A stretch of DNA of 64,000 nucleotides, taken from NCBI GenBank assembly GCA_003971905.1, contig RSEE01000052.1, positions 372,001 through 436,000 on the forward strand, written 5' to 3'. The notes beneath the pieces were generated by a model. It saw only the letters and a program-made list of their open reading frames with translations, did not search any database and was not told the DNA's origin. Within the stretch, counting starts at the first letter, position 1. Every line of letters begins with the position of its first letter. This DNA is from Moniliella sp. 'wahieum' (taxonomy: Eukaryota; Basidiomycota; Moniliellomycetes; Moniliellales; Moniliellaceae). Positions 12,719 through 24,510 of this stretch are shown in pieces. Position numbers and translations under genes: made by a program.

Positions 12719-12813
12719 GGCAATGTGCCCGAGCGTTAAGGGATTGATTCGAACTACTGATTGCAATTATCAATTAGGCTTTGCCTGCACAGGTTCGAGT
12801 CCTGTCATTGTCG
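12719..12813 (+). tRNA. tRNA-Ser(CGA) with a 15-nt intron
   Basis: The acceptor stem GGCAATG (12719-12725) pairs with CATTGTC (12806-12812), with one G-U pair and discriminator G at 12813. The anticodon stem ATTGA (12743-12747) pairs with TCAAT (12770-12774). The loop reads TT-CGA-A, so the anticodon is CGA at 12750-12752. A 15-nt intron (12754-12768) sits one base 3' of the anticodon, the standard place for nuclear tRNA introns. A variable arm (AGGC/GCCT) identifies a class II tRNA, and the T arm is ACAGG-TTCGAGT-CCTGT. The B box GGTTCGAGTCC is at 12792-12802. A run of nine T follows at once (12814-12822) and serves as the RNA polymerase III terminator. A CGA serine tRNA with an intron is common in fungi. 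Confidence 0.93.
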
Positions 12814-12822
12814 TTTTTTTTT
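12814..12822 (+). terminator. RNA polymerase III T-run terminator
   Basis: Nine consecutive T directly after the discriminator base of tRNA-Ser(CGA). Confidence 0.85.
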
Positions 12823-13136
12823 GGCGACCCCTTCTTGTCGCAACTTCAAGTGTGAATGGAACTGCTCGCGTGCACATGCGGTACATGTTGGGCATTGGGG
12901 GCATTGCGGCGTCGACGCGGACGACTCGATACGGTCGTAAAAGCATTGGAGGGTATAAGTATTTCCATCTGTCCCTTTTTTGTTCGGGGGTTTTGTCAAC
13001 ATTTCAGACGAGGTTCTCGGGGCAGACAGCAGATAGGACGAGGCGAGGATGCAGCAGAGGTGGTTGAGTATTGAATGTTCAGTTGAACGTTGAACGCCAC
13101 CAAGCTTGCAGCCACACGCCTTGCCCGCCCCTCCGC

Positions 13137-13232
13137 CATCACCCACCATCGCCATCGCCATCGCCATCGTCATTGCCATCTCCATCTCCATCTTCATCTC
13201 CGTCTCCATCTCCATCTTAATTTCCATCTTCA
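13137..13232. repeat. CCATCN hexamer-repeat tract upstream of the F-box gene
   Basis: An imperfect run of CATCGC, CATCTC and CATCTT hexamers ends about 45 bp before the F-box start codon. It is pyrimidine-biased on the + strand and probably lies in the promoter or 5' leader. Confidence 0.7.
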
Positions 13233-13275
13233 CCGCCTCGCCTTCTCTCCCCGCACGCGGCGGTCGCCAGAATCA

Positions 13276-15397
13276 ATGCCGTCACATGTACCCCTCCACC
13301 ACCTCCCGGTTGAGGTGGTCGAGACGATTGCGTACTACGTTGCTGTCCTACCAGAGTGCAGTCCTGCGCCTACCATCTTTCCTGCCCCCGATCCACCCCA
13401 TTCCCCCGCTTGCCCCCAGCGCCCCCAGCGCCGCCTACCCCCTCAGCTCTGATACCGCTTCTCTGCACGTGCAGTCAGATCTACTTGAAGATCAGGCGAC
13501 AGTCTTGTCCTCGCCTCTACGCCAGCATCTTCCATGCCAAGTTTGACACCTCCGCCCTAGCCCGCCGATACGGCCGCGCCATTCTTAATGCTCCCATCTT
13601 GGCGGACGAGCTGGTCAAGCGATGCTGCATTCTCAAGCGCATCCGCTACGCCGTTGCGGTTGGACGGCTGTTCCCTGGGCTTGATCCTGTTTGTGCGCCC
13701 AACCCAGGCCAGCTCCAGACCCGCGCCGAAGCCGAGGCTGAGCTCGAGGAGAACCTATGGCTTGCCTACCTCATGATGACCGAGAATGATGGCAAGAACT
13801 ACCAACAGTTGCTCTGGGCAGAAATGGCGAGCTATAACCAGCTCTTTTACAACCAAGAAATTGTTTCGGACTTGCTTCGGCCCTCCTACCCGCCCGACGG
13901 CCCTGCTCGCTCCCTCGCGTTCCACCTGATTACCCTCGTTCAGCGCCAATCGGCGTTGAACAAAGAGGATGCCCGCGAGGCCACTCAGCGCATTTTTCTT
14001 TTGCGTCCTTACGTCTTTGCTTCACATCAGGTATGTCCTCTTCCAACCAACCAGATGAACAAAAAACTGATCCTTTTTATTCCAGTTTGATGCCTTCTTT
14101 GCCCCCTGGAGCGAGCCCCACCCCCTCTTCAAGATCCCTCAAAGACGACAGTCCAGCGACCTTTGGCCGATTCGCCTGTGCCTCCCTCAGAACCCGGAGT
14201 CTCGACCCCCCTCGTCCCTCATCTTGGCAGAGCCGGGTGTGCCACATCCAACACCTCGGGCAAGAGCTCACCATTTGCCCCCCGATCCTGTCGCATGCTG
14301 CGTGCGTCATGTTTTTCCAGCGAGTCGAACGCGACCCCAGTGTGATCACCATGTCGGGCGAGCTCGCAGCGCACTATCCCGACGCGCCAGCCCAGCACGC
14401 TGAAGGTGCCTCCGGCTTTCAAGTGCCCCATCGCCCGCCAGCACGTGTCCTTACCGATTCGTCGGACACAACGCCCCTCCATCTTGGTGTGAGGACGGAC
14501 CCGCAAGGGACTCGGTCCCGAAGCGGAGATCAGCCAGGACGAAAGGCAGCCTGCCGCTCGCGTTTGGGCGTGCCCGGTCGCCCCTGTTCCCGTCGGTGGC
14601 GTACGATAAGGACCTACTGCGTCTGTTGGCGTGCGCCTCTCCTTCTCGATCGCTGGGTCTACGGCCCTCGTTCTCGGCGGGCGAGTTTGCTGGATCGTGG
14701 GAAGGACGGTTTTGCTTTTTTGACTTTGATGCGTTTGGCCAGATGCTGCAGGGGGACATGCGCGCATTGTATGATGGCACGTTTGGGGAACAGCCGCAGA
14801 TGTGGAAGCTGAAGGAACGCATGGTCCGCCTTGGACCCTCCGAATCGGTAGGCGGCAGCGGCAGCCGGCTCAATGCCGGTTGCGAGGACACGAACAACCA
14901 AGACGACCGGTCGCATGAAGAGTTGGTTCGCAACGTTCCCCACCCCCCCGCGCTTCATCAGGAGAGCGTGGCGCCCACGTGGGTCCGCGATCCCGACCAA
15001 GACTACCCGTCCTTTGGCCTGGACGAGCTTACCACCGAAGAGAGGGAACGCTACTCGGACGACCCGGATTGCTACGAGATTCGGATCCGGGGCACGGGTC
15101 ACTCGGCCTGGGGCCGCTTTGCCCTGCGTGGTCGTATTCGCAGCTGGGACGGCATGATCATTTTGAAAAAATCGTATTGCCCCGATGGACGCGGGCGCTG
15201 GCTGTACCGCGGCTACGCGTTGACGGGCGGGTGCCTGGTGGGACGGTGGAGGGATACGTTTACGCCTACCGATATGAATGGGTATGAGGGGTGCGTATCT
15301 GGATTTCCTGTTGTTGGGTCGGGTGGACGGGACACTGACGCTGACTCTTGTTGGTTCGACCAGGAGCTTCTTACTGCACAAGCGACAGACTTCGTAA
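13276..15397 (+). CDS. F-box protein with C-terminal lipocalin-like domain
   Basis: A likely substrate adaptor of an SCF ubiquitin ligase. The N-terminus (MPSHVPLHHLPVEVVETIAYYV) begins with the LP-x-E-x-x-x-x-I core of an F-box, and CSQIYLKIRRQSCPRLY continues it. The C-terminal part has GTGHSAWGRFALRGR, SWDGMI, GRGRWLYRGY and GRWRDTFTP. That pattern recurs in a large family of fungal F-box proteins. Two introns are clear: 14031-14085 and 15291-15363. The last exon gives GSFLLHKRQTS and a TAA at 15395-15397. The frame slips within 13344-13470 and again around 14200-14550. No target protein can be named. Confidence 0.75.
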
Positions 15398-16153
15398 TAA
15401 TTGCAACGCATCGTCTCCCTCTTCATCCTCGCTTCTGGACAGCAGTGCTAACACGGCAGTATGATGCGCCGGCATCGGAAGCGCCGCACGGGAGCCATGC
15501 GATCCTTGTTCCGGTTGGAAATCATGGACATCCTGCGTGCTGCCAATTAACTGCCAATGCACTAGACACCGTTAGCACTCCTTGAAGTAGATGAACTGAC
15601 GACCAATAGCAGGGAGCCTCAACACAAGAGCCAGGTATATCCATTCCCGCACTAGTTGACACAGGCGGCACAATCACAAGGCTGCGAGCACTTCGCCTGG
15701 CCGACAGAATGATTAGGATACGAGGCCCTAGGAAGCAGGTAAAACGATTGGCTTTTGGCTCGAGGATTCAGGAATGTACAAGTGGGGTGCATCGCCAAGG
15801 TGAGGCTAGGACAGTGGTCCGATGAAATGATAACAGGTCACATCTGATGGGAATGGAAGACTAGATATTACCTGCATAGATTCTGAGCAGTCGGGGGTTA
15901 CCAGCAATGAGGTACAGCCCAGAGAGACATGACTACCATGTTATGGGCTGCGCTTTGTTCAAGTTACACAGGACGATTGCACAGATTAGTAGCAAGGAAA
16001 CCAGTGGACTAGATGCAGATGTAGAACGGCGGCAGGAAAGAGGCAAAGCACCCAGATTGGCTCATCAAACTCGAGGGGCCATCCTCAAGCAAGAGACAAT
16101 CGTGCCTTGGCAGGAAAAGTGGGGTGTATACGAAGAGAGGAGAGGAGGAAGCA
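15398..16153. other. Convergent 3' interval
   Basis: This lies between the 3' ends of the F-box gene (+) and the mitochondrial carrier gene (-). I see no gene, RNA or strong repeat. Confidence 0.6.
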
Positions 16154-17309
16154 CTACTCGAGAACGGTGCTGTCGGGGCGAGCGTGGAGCTCTCTCCGCT
16201 CTTCCCGGCCCGAATCCCCAAACGAGCCAGGGATGCCATCGCGCTGGGCACGGTGGGTAATGGCAAGACTGGTGTACTCGATCAGGGACCAGGTAATGCC
16301 GTGGGAGAAGAAGCTGCGGAACGTGCTCACTCCCAAGCCGCGGTAGAGCCGGAGGAAGCGACGTGGGAGACTCTGTCGTTCGCCCGGCGCGGGAGCATTG
16401 AGGATCTGGAGAAAAATGCGCACGGACGATGTCGGTGGCGCTCCGGCCAACGCTTGTTTTTGCACACGGGTCTTGACAAGGTCCAGGGGGTATACAAAGA
16501 ACCAGGACGCGATTCCGGCTACACTGCCATTCAAAAAGGCCACAATGGGGCCGGGATGCCCCAGACTGAGACGGGACCAGCAAAGACCTGCTCGGATGAC
16601 AGCCCCTGGTGTCGCACTGCCTGCTGGGCCAACAAGGCACGGCAAGAATCGTAAAATCCAAAGTAAAGGGTCGTGCCAAACGTGTCGCGCAAAAGATGAA
16701 GACGGAAGCCCAAGTAAAATCCACGAAGACCGCGGTGGTCGCGATAGATCTGACGGGCAGCTTGCACGCCCGTCATCGCGGTCTTGAAACCGGTCTGAGC
16801 GCGGCCCTGCTGGAGTGCAATGATGTACTCCAGTTGCCGCTGGACCTTGACTAGCTCAAAGGGGGCCGAACCACAGGAAATGATCATGCCCGACGTGGCG
16901 CCGCCCAGGGCGCCCGAGGCAGCCACATCACGAACTGAGAAGGGGTCACAGAACCAGCCGGCTTGTGGAAGAGGCGCTTGGTATTGGTGTAAATGCCAAA
17001 GCTAGAGGTACGCACAAAGGAGATGGTGGCGAGTGGGACGGCCATGCCACGAGTAAAGCCGCGGATGCCCTCCTCGGCAAAGACGGCGCGGGCGCAGTTG
17101 ACGACGGCCGGGCGGGGGTAGACGCGTACCTGGAGGCGTGCCTTGAGCGAATCAAGCGGAAAGGACACGGCGGTGCTGACGAGAGAGGCAGTGCCGGCCG
17201 CAAACCGTGCGATGGTCCCAGAGCCACTGGGACAGGGGGCGGGCGGAGGGGCAGGAGGAGGAGGGGGAGGGGGGCACCAACAGGGGGGGGTCGGGGGTAT
17301 TGGTGGCAT
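16154..17309 (-). CDS. Mitochondrial carrier family (SLC25) protein
   Basis: An inner-mitochondrial-membrane transporter with six expected helices. All three carrier signatures are present in order: FPLDSLKARLQ (about 17130-17170), SAPFELVKVQRQ (about 16835-16870) and YPLDLVKTRVQ (about 16465-16500). Each is followed by the usual acidic/Gly helix partner (EGIRGFTRGM, GLRGFYLGF and FLRLYRGLG). The second signature departs from P-x-D/E-x-x-K/R only by F-E-L-V-K, which is tolerated. The start at 17309 precedes a proline-rich leader (PPTPP, then PPPPPPP). The frame slips near 16590 (one G short) and 16930. The substrate cannot be read from the sequence. Confidence 0.85.
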
Positions 17310-18680
17310 CGGTCAGCGTCAGCGCTCCGCGCTCAGCACGCTCCTCCCGTTGACGCCCAGCGGACGAGGGGCGGGGCGAGGGAAGAGTGGAGGTGGTGGT
17401 GGCAGCGCACCAGCCGCCGCGGGCGGTGCGATCGGCCGGCCTGGGCTGCTGCTGGAGAGTGCAGCGCCGGGGCGCCTGCACGTGCACACCCAGCATGCAT
17501 CACGTGACGCCCGCCCCACGCCTCGGTTTCATGGGCGGAAGTGCCGTGGGCGGAAGCGCGGAACGGGAGGGGGATTGAAATGTGAAACTGGCACATGGCT
17601 GCGGCCCTGTGGATCTTGGGCGGTGACGCGTGACGCGTGATGCGTGATGGTGATCTTATTACCGCCTGTTGATTTTTCTTTGTTCGTAGACCCTACTCGT
17701 GTTGACGTTTCGAACGTAGGCCAGGGACTAGGGAGCGTCGGCCCGGCATCTTCTGGCCCCGGGTGGGATGGGATTGGGCTGGCGAATGCAGATGCATGAT
17801 ACGCTGACGCGCTGACGAGGGCCGAACGGGAGGAGGATGCAACATGGGCGAACACAGAAAAGGAGGCCATCATGCATCGTACACCCCTTGGCAAGCTTGC
17901 AAAGCTGCAACAAGCTTCCAGGGGCAAAAGGGGCCAAAGGGGGCGAAAAGGGGAAGTGTGTTGTTCGCTGCGGGTGGTAATGTGGATGGGGCCGGTGGGG
18001 GCTACGCCCGTGTGAGGCTTGGGGCGTTGGCGGAATGGGCGGTGGATGCAATCAGTGAATCAGTCCGGTGCATCCACAGGCAATGGCCGGGACAGAGACA
18101 ATGCGGCTGCGGTAACGCCGGTAACGCGTAACGCAGCGGCCGTAATGATCCTGCCATGGCATGTGCGGGTATGGGGCAGGCTTATTTAGGCTGCCCCAGT
18201 GCCAGCGCTGGCTGCATCACACCTCGGCAGCGCTGCGTCCAGCAACCCAGACCAAGCATGCACACGAGGCCCACCAGGCCAGTGTCCACCACACCAGAGA
18301 TAAGGACGCGCCCAGCGCCCAGCGCCCACACAGCCCCTGTGCTGCCCGCCCGGTGCGTCCTGCTGTCCGCCGCCTGCATGCACCTGCTGGGCGTTTTTAC
18401 CTCGCCATCCCAGACGCCATTCGTCGCCCCCCCTCCACCTCCACCACCACCTCCTCCTCCCACCTCCGCCTCACCCGCTCCACGGCCCCTGCCCAACCGC
18501 AGGCCCCGCCCACACCCATGCCCCCGCCCAGCTCTCCCTGGCCGGCGCTCCCGCCCAGCCACTCCCTCGTCCTCACCCCCACCCCGTCCCCGCCCCTGCC
18601 CCCGCCGCCCCCGCCGACACCTGGGGCTCCACCACCCCGACCTCAGCCTCTACCCCCCCCTCATCCTCCCTGCGTCCGAG
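17310..18680. other. Divergent promoter region, carrier / Pps1-like phosphatase
   Basis: The 1.4 kb between two divergent genes is very C- and G-rich. It has heptad arrays at 17622-17650 (ACGCGT+G) and 18111-18133 (GTAACGC units). The open frame of the phosphatase runs upstream of 18681, but its translation there is low-complexity proline/serine and I do not count it as coding. A TTATTTA element at 18182 is a possible TATA-like site. Confidence 0.5.
17622..17650. repeat. Heptad palindrome array, ACGCGT+G
   Basis: Four 7-bp units, GTGACGC, GTGACGC, GTGATGC and GTGATGG, decaying away from the ACGCGT palindrome towards the right end. Confidence 0.8.
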
Positions 18681-21535
18681 ATGAGCCATGCGCTGCCTCC
18701 GCCCCATCCTCGCAGCCGCCTCCGCAGTGTGTCCGCCGTATCACTGCCGCCCAGTTTTGCCGCCTTGTACACCCAGTTTGACCGCACCGATGTTCCTGGC
18801 CCAGTTTGTATTTCCCTGGCTCTACGGCAGCGGCCTGGGCGCCTCGGCGCCTCCCAAGTATCGCGGGATGGTTACAGTCCGTGCAGACATGCCGTCCCGG
18901 GAACGACGCTCTACAGCACCGCCCCACTCCTACCCCCACTCCACCTCCCCCGCGTCACCCGAGCCTTTGAGTCCTTGTCGTCCGATCAGGGCACAGTGCC
19001 TCCCTTGCTGCATACTGCATCGCTTGATTCGCTGTGTACAGATATGGAGGCCCATCGCAGCTTGTTTGAGCGCACGTCTGTCGATACCCTCGACTCGTCC
19101 TCGCGCGAAAGTTTGAGCGCCTGGTCCAGCCTCTCTCTCGAGGCCCGCGCCAGCATTGCCTCGGCCGCAACAAGTGTAGAGAGTATGGATCCCGCCACCT
19201 TGGGCTCCTCCCCCTCTACCAAGCACACATCTTTCCTGTCGCATGACGCGCCAAGTGGAGAACATGGGTGCGAGGCTACCATGTCACGTCTTCATTCCGG
19301 CCCCTACCTCTACCTTGTCTGCTCAGCCCAAGACTGTCCAGTGTCATCCGCGTGGAAAAGCGGCTGGAAATGGAAAGCGTACGATCCACAGCCTCCCCAT
19401 TCGCGTTTGGCTGGCACGTTTGATGTGCGCAAGTGCCTTTACGCACCATTGCAGGCGGGCGAACGAAAAGTAGGAGCGGAGATGAACGCTGGCTTCCTCG
19501 TTGATAGCCCCGAGGAAGATCCAGTGATCAGCGCTTCTGCCATGGATTTGGACCCGGCCGAAAAACAAGAGAATTGGCATGCTCATTTTCAGCCCGCACT
19601 GCGTCCTGGCAAGCCAGACCTGCCTCATGAGCTGCGCAACTTTGGCGGACAGTACTCACTTTTCACCAAAATCTCGGACGTATTTATCTATTGCCCTGCG
19701 GGCCTACACAGTGGCATGCTCGAACTCGCGCAGTGGATTGCTCAGCGCAAGCTACCCACAAGAAAGATGGTTGACCTGTGGGTGCCGAAGCGGTCCCCGT
19801 AACTTACAATGTCTTTGTGGTCGAAGATCCATTCGACGCATTTGACCGTCACTTCCCCTCCCTTGTTGAGGTTGGTTCCGATGGCCACGCCCACTTTGGC
19901 GTCGATTTTGAGGAAGACGAGCGGAACTTGCTGCAAGTTCTCACCAAAGCCAGCGAGTTGGGACCTAACATATTTGTACGTTACCCGTCCATTAGCAATG
20001 GTGCCTGGTCTGACTGGATTCCTAGGTCGGTGGACCCGGAGATGTTCCCACGATATGTTGAAGCCGGTGATATCAAGGTGCACAACCCAGCCGGATATGC
20101 GGTGGTAGTGCATGCTGAAAATGGCTTTGACACAGCCGACCAAGGCCAGCTGACCCGTGTAGCATCCTTCCTCGACTCCCTTGAACAGCGAACTGCCCAA
20201 GCGCTGCGTAAGGATCAAGCTTTAGTGGGTTATGAGGCTGAGAATCTCCCGACGGCAACCCCCTCCGCCCCACCCCTTGCAGCGGCGGATGTGACCGCAG
20301 CCTGCAATCAATACTGCCAAGCTTCGGGCCCTGTGAGTAGCTTTGCTGTGCGGCCCCGCAGACCCCGCTCGGCAGCGGTGGACAAATTGATCGACTTGGT
20401 AATGTGGATGCATCGCATGGCCGAACCAGCTTCGTTTGCGGACGAATCCAAATCCTGTCGACGAGCTCCCCATTCTTCGAGCCGACGGCGGACCAGCGCC
20501 GAGCCCAGCCAATGGGGAAGAAGATTCTTCTCTACTCGAATATTGGCTACATGGGTATCGCGGTAATCTCACTCACCTTTCTCATGTACCGTTATTCACT
20601 CGGTCTCCCCCAAGCGATGATGTACGCCCACAACATATGCAAACGCGAGGTGCACGTCTATCCTGACCAGATGCCTCTTTTGCGGTCCATCGAGGCTCGC
20701 CTTCATGCGCGCGTCTGCCTCGGCCAGACGCCCCCTCGCCGTTCTAGCGTGGGAATGGTCTTCTCCGTTGGCGCGGTGGAAACTTCTCTCCCCGTTCGCA
20801 GCCACAGCCTGGCCAATGTCGCGGATCTCTCGTCATACCGACGCGTGGGGGGCTCGATCTTGGACGAAATGGCGGTGGAGGATTGTGTACATGCCGCAGT
20901 GCTTCGTTTACCCGTATCCCACCCAACGAGTCGGTCGCACTTGAGGGTGAGTGGGTAAACCATCCGTCATTCACGGGCTCGCTCGCCTCGCGCATCTTGC
21001 CCCAGCTTTACCTCGGCTCTGCCGACCACGCCATCAATGTGGGCATGCTGCGTGCCCAGAAGATTACCCACGTTGTATCCGTGGGGGAATCACCCCTGAC
21101 TCAGTCGCTCATTGAAACGGGGTCCGATTCCGCCCCTACCCCCAACACGCTGTGGGTGCCCATGCCCTTGGCTTGATCCAATTACGTGAGGTCGCGGGTC
21201 TTCCCGACGATGGGCTGCAGCCCTTGCGGGACGTACTTCTCCCTGCCGTCGAGTATATCCACACCGCCATCGCTCAAGGTGGTACGGTCTTGGTGCACTG
21301 CCGAGCCGGGGTGAGCCGGAGTGTTACGGTGATTCTGGCCTACTTGATGGCTCATGCCAACATGTCGCTCGAGGATGCCTACTCTTTCACTCGTGCGCGC
21401 CGACTGGCAGTGCTGATCCAACCAACCTTACTCTTTTTCTGGGAGCTGCGCAACTGGCAGATTTATCTTTCCTCTCGTAACCAGCAAGACCAAGGCAAAG
21501 AAGGTGGGGCCTTACGACCCTGCCGGTGCCACTAG
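18681..21535 (+). CDS. PPS1: Pps1-type dual-specificity protein phosphatase
   Basis: A protein tyrosine/serine-threonine phosphatase related to yeast Pps1, which acts in S-phase control. The catalytic loop VHCRAGVSRSVTVI is intact at about 21293-21335. The preceding block has LPQLYLGSADHA and the general-acid region. Upstream is a second, degenerate phosphatase-like module (KILLYSNIGYMGIAVISL, about 20517-20575, then PDQMPLLRSIEARL) whose loop lacks the Cys. This tandem arrangement, with a long N-terminal half (FTKISDVFIYCPAGLHSG), is what identifies the family. I chose ATG 18681 (MSHALPPPHPRS) because the open frame before it is low-complexity. The frame slips near 19790, 20400-20520, 20880 and 21150. 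The role is inferred from the yeast homologue. Confidence 0.82.
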
Positions 21536-22164
21536 CCCCCTACTCCGCAATTCTTGGCTTTCATTGTCGGCACTAATCGCCCGAGCCAATGTGCGGTATG
21601 GGTATGCCGACTAGCCTTCTCCAATCATTCATCTTCATCTTTGTCTATCTTTCCAACATTTTTCATACCCCCCCCCCCCCCCCCTGCGTCCCCCGCCTCA
21701 CTCAACCCCACTGCCATAACCCATCAAGATGTTGCCCTCATCCAGTTTATTTGTATCCTCTTGACCGCAATGGTCCTGCCTGCTGCTGCCCTGCACTCAA
21801 AATGTGTCGGCAGCAATTCCTTCCTGCTCCTTCTGTCGCTGGACAGTATCTGTCGATCCGTCCTTGCTCTGAACGCTGAAGCCTGTCTTTTTTGACTCTT
21901 GTATTATTCTTCGCCTCGAACCTGGTTCTGTTCCTACTTGCTGCCACAACGCATCATGAGTGCTACCATAGTGAAATCCTACAGCGCCACAAGCATTGTC
22001 CAATCCACCACAACAGCCGTGAGCAGAGCAGTCCGATTGTACCTGTCCCTGTCGAAGCAGGGTCAGAGTAGTAGCCCTAGTCGCCTGAAGGAAGCGCGCG
22101 AAGCTGAGGCGCAGGCGCCAGGCGGGTGCGACCAGCCCGCAAGGCATATTTGTCAAGCCAAAGC
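21536..22164. other. Convergent interval with a long C run
   Basis: This lies between the 3' ends of the phosphatase (+) and RPS19 (-) genes. A run of about 15 C lies near 21669-21684. No gene is recognised. Confidence 0.55.
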
Positions 22165-22647
22165 TTATTCCTCGTCCTCCTCGTCGTCGTCCTCCTCCTC
22201 CGACTCCTCCTCCGATTCCTCCTCGGCCTGCTTCTCGAGGCAAGCAACGGCGATGCGGTCCAGGTCGCGCATGCCGTCTTGGGAGATGCGGCGGCCGCCC
22301 TTGGGGTCCTTCTCCAGCACACCAATGCTCTCCAGGGCCTGGACGACCTTACGCTGCACCGAGCCCGAGGCATCAGCGTGCTTCGAGGGACGGTAGCCGC
22401 GGTTCTGCGCACCACCTTGGTACCTTTGCAGCGCACCAATGCCTACGCTCTTGCGCAGGTAAATGTGCCGTGCCACAGCGGCCGCGCGAACGTAAAACCA
22501 CGTCTCATCGTACGGCGCCAGCTCCTTGTACGCGCCCGTCTTGACAATGTCCACCCACGTCGGCAACTCAATCTTTCCCGAGCGGCGCAGGTGCTCGGCG
22601 TACTCCTGGATGAACAGGTCGGCAGCAACGTCACGAACGTTGGGCAT
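22165..22647 (-). CDS. RPS19: 40S ribosomal protein S19 (eS19) with acidic tail
   Basis: A structural protein of the small ribosomal subunit needed for 3'-end maturation of 18S rRNA. It is one uninterrupted exon of 160 codons. The family core is complete: GKIELPTWVDIVKTG, KELAPYDETWFYVRAA, ARHIYLRKSVGIG, then QNRGYRPSKHADASGSV and GGRRISQDGMRDLDRIA. Family members usually stop about 10-15 residues after DLDRIA. Here the chain runs on for about 26 residues, almost all Glu/Asp with a few Ser, ending at TAA 22165-22167. The codons are mostly GAG and GAC in a clean frame, so I doubt this is a frame artefact. It is among the few genes in the window without a frame slip. Confidence 0.95.
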   Translation of the reverse strand: MPNVRDVAADLFIQEYAEHLRRSGKIELPTWVDIVKTGAYKELAPYDETWFYVRAAAVARHIYLRKSVGIGALQRYQGGAQNRGYRPSKHADASGSVQRKVVQALESIGVLEKDPKGGRRISQDGMRDLDRIAVACLEKQAEEESEEESEEEDDDEEDEE

Positions 22648-23390
22648 GGTGGGCTACCAAACAAACAACCCAAGTGGGGGTAGGGGGTCAGCCACCCTGT
22701 CATCCACACGGATTCAGAGCGGAGACGCAAGCCATCGTCGCCTGTCCTCCGCTCGCCTTCTCCCCCGCCCGCCCTCCTTCCCTCGCGCCCAAAGCGAGCA
22801 ACGTACCTATTCTTCTTGCTTGGAGCGGTGGCCTGGTGTCGTTGCGCAGCGGGGGCGCCCGAGCACGCAGCTAGGTCCCTGCGGGCCGGCTGCGCTAGCA
22901 ACCAGTAGGGTTCCTCCGCCCAGTTGCCGCAGCAATGGCCCTGCTAGGTTGTGCACGTGACGCGATCCATTTGTTTCGCGCTGCTCCCCCGCGAGGACAG
23001 GGGGGCAGTCGTAGGACTCGGGATGCCCGGGGGGGCGACGAGGCCCATTGCTTCGTTGTCAGACTCGGCCCCGCCGTCGTCAGAGCGACGGTGGGCATGG
23101 GCCCGTGAGGCAGGCCACCATGTTGACGGGTTGGACGGCGGGGGGCGGATGCTGCCCTGGGGCTACCAGCCCGACGCCGCTGCTTCTGGTGCATCTTACA
23201 CACAAGGACGCGGAAATGAGTCATAGGCCGCACGGCAGGGCGGAATTGCGGGCGCTCGTAATTCCGCTTGCAAGGTGGAAGAAGCAGATGTGGTTTTTTG
23301 GTGGCACACAGGGGCAGGCGGGTGGCGATGCCCGTGTGGTGTGCGGGAGGAGCTCGGCGAGGCACTACCATCTGTTTTTGCTTGACCAGG
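22648..23390. promoter_or_regulatory. Shared divergent promoter, RPS19 / eIF2-alpha
   Basis: About 740 bp separate the two start codons. The two products both serve translation, so coordinate control is plausible. A CT-rich tract (22740-22790) lies on the RPS19 side. A short 5' exon of the eIF2-alpha gene could lie here (ATGAGTCAT at 23216 resembles the yeast Sui2 N-terminus) but I could not show splice sites for it. Confidence 0.45.
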
Positions 23391-24510
23391 ATGCGGTTCT
23401 ACGAGAAGGTGCTCCCCGACCCCGATGATGTGGTGATGGTCCAGGTGCGGCAAATCGCCGAGATGGGCGCGTACGTCAACCTGCTCGAGTACGACAATGC
23501 CGAAGGCATGATCATGCTCTCGGAGCTCTCCCGCCGTCGCATTCGCTCCATCCAAAAGCTCATCCGGGTCGGGCGGAACGAGGTGGTGGTGGTGGTGATG
23601 CGTGTTGACAAGGACAAGGGTACGTTTTTTGTGTTTGCTCGCTCTCCATCGTGCCGCGCACGTGCGTTGCGTAGCAGTCGACTGACCCCGTTCGGCGAGC
23701 TAGGCTACATTGACTTGTCCAAGAGGCGCGTGGACCCCGAAGACATTGAAAAGTGCGCGGAGCGCTACCAAAAGTCCAAGACGGTGCACAACCTCATGTC
23801 CCAGGTCGCCGGGAAGACCAACTACCCTTTGGAGCAGTTGTATGAGAAGGTGTGCTGGCCGCTGGACAAGAAATTTGGCCACTGCTTTGATGCGTTCAAG
23901 TTGTCGATTGTGGACCGGGGCCAGGTATTTGATGGCCTGGACCCGCTCCCGCCCGAGGTGGCGGAACAGCTGAGGCTCAACATTGTGCGCAAGCTCACGC
24001 CCAGCCCGTCAAGCTGCGTGCCGACGTGGAGGTGACCTGCTTCAGCCCCGAAGGCATTGACGCGATCAAGAAGGCGCTGCGGGCCGGCATGGCCTGCTCG
24101 ACCGACGAGTTCCCGATCCAGGTCAAGCTCGTCGCGCCACCGCTGTATGTGTGTTGTGCAGCACGACCAACAAGACGGGTGGGCTGGAAGTGCTGGAGAA
24201 GGCACTGGAGCAGATCCAGGCGTCCATCAGCGCCTCGCGCGGATCGATGGTGGTCAAGATGCAGCCCAAGGCGGTCTCCGAGACGGAGGACAAGGAGCTG
24301 GAACAGCTCATGGCACGCGCCGAGAAGGAAAATGCCGAGGTCGATGGCGACTCGGACTCGGACTCGGATAGAGGAGAGAAGACAGCTTCCTTATCTCCAT
24401 TATCCCAGGGCAATGCACGCTCTTCTACGATCTTTGCGTCGGATCTTTGTGTCGGTCTCGGCCTCAGCCTTGAACTGGGTGGTCAGGTGGCCCGCGAGGT
24501 GGCTCCTTAG
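23391..24510 (+). CDS. SUI2: Translation initiation factor eIF2 alpha subunit
   Basis: The regulatory subunit of eIF2, which brings initiator tRNA to the 40S ribosome and is inhibited by phosphorylation. The S1 domain is clear ([16 protein letters not shown]). The phosphorylation site lies in [15 protein letters not shown], with the target Ser at residue 47 from this start. An intron at 23620-23703 splits DKG from YIDLSKRRV, a conserved place. Helical-domain motifs ([16 protein letters not shown]) and the C-terminal domain ([20 protein letters not shown], then [15 protein letters not shown]) follow, with an acidic DSDSDSD end. ATG 23391 directly follows a CAG, so an upstream mini-exon is possible. 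The frame slips near 24000 and 24150, and the exact stop is uncertain. Confidence 0.93.

Noticed and set aside
18156-18680. In-frame upstream extension of the Pps1-like phosphatase
   Set aside because: The translation is a Pro-rich run from a C-rich promoter tract and has no conserved content.
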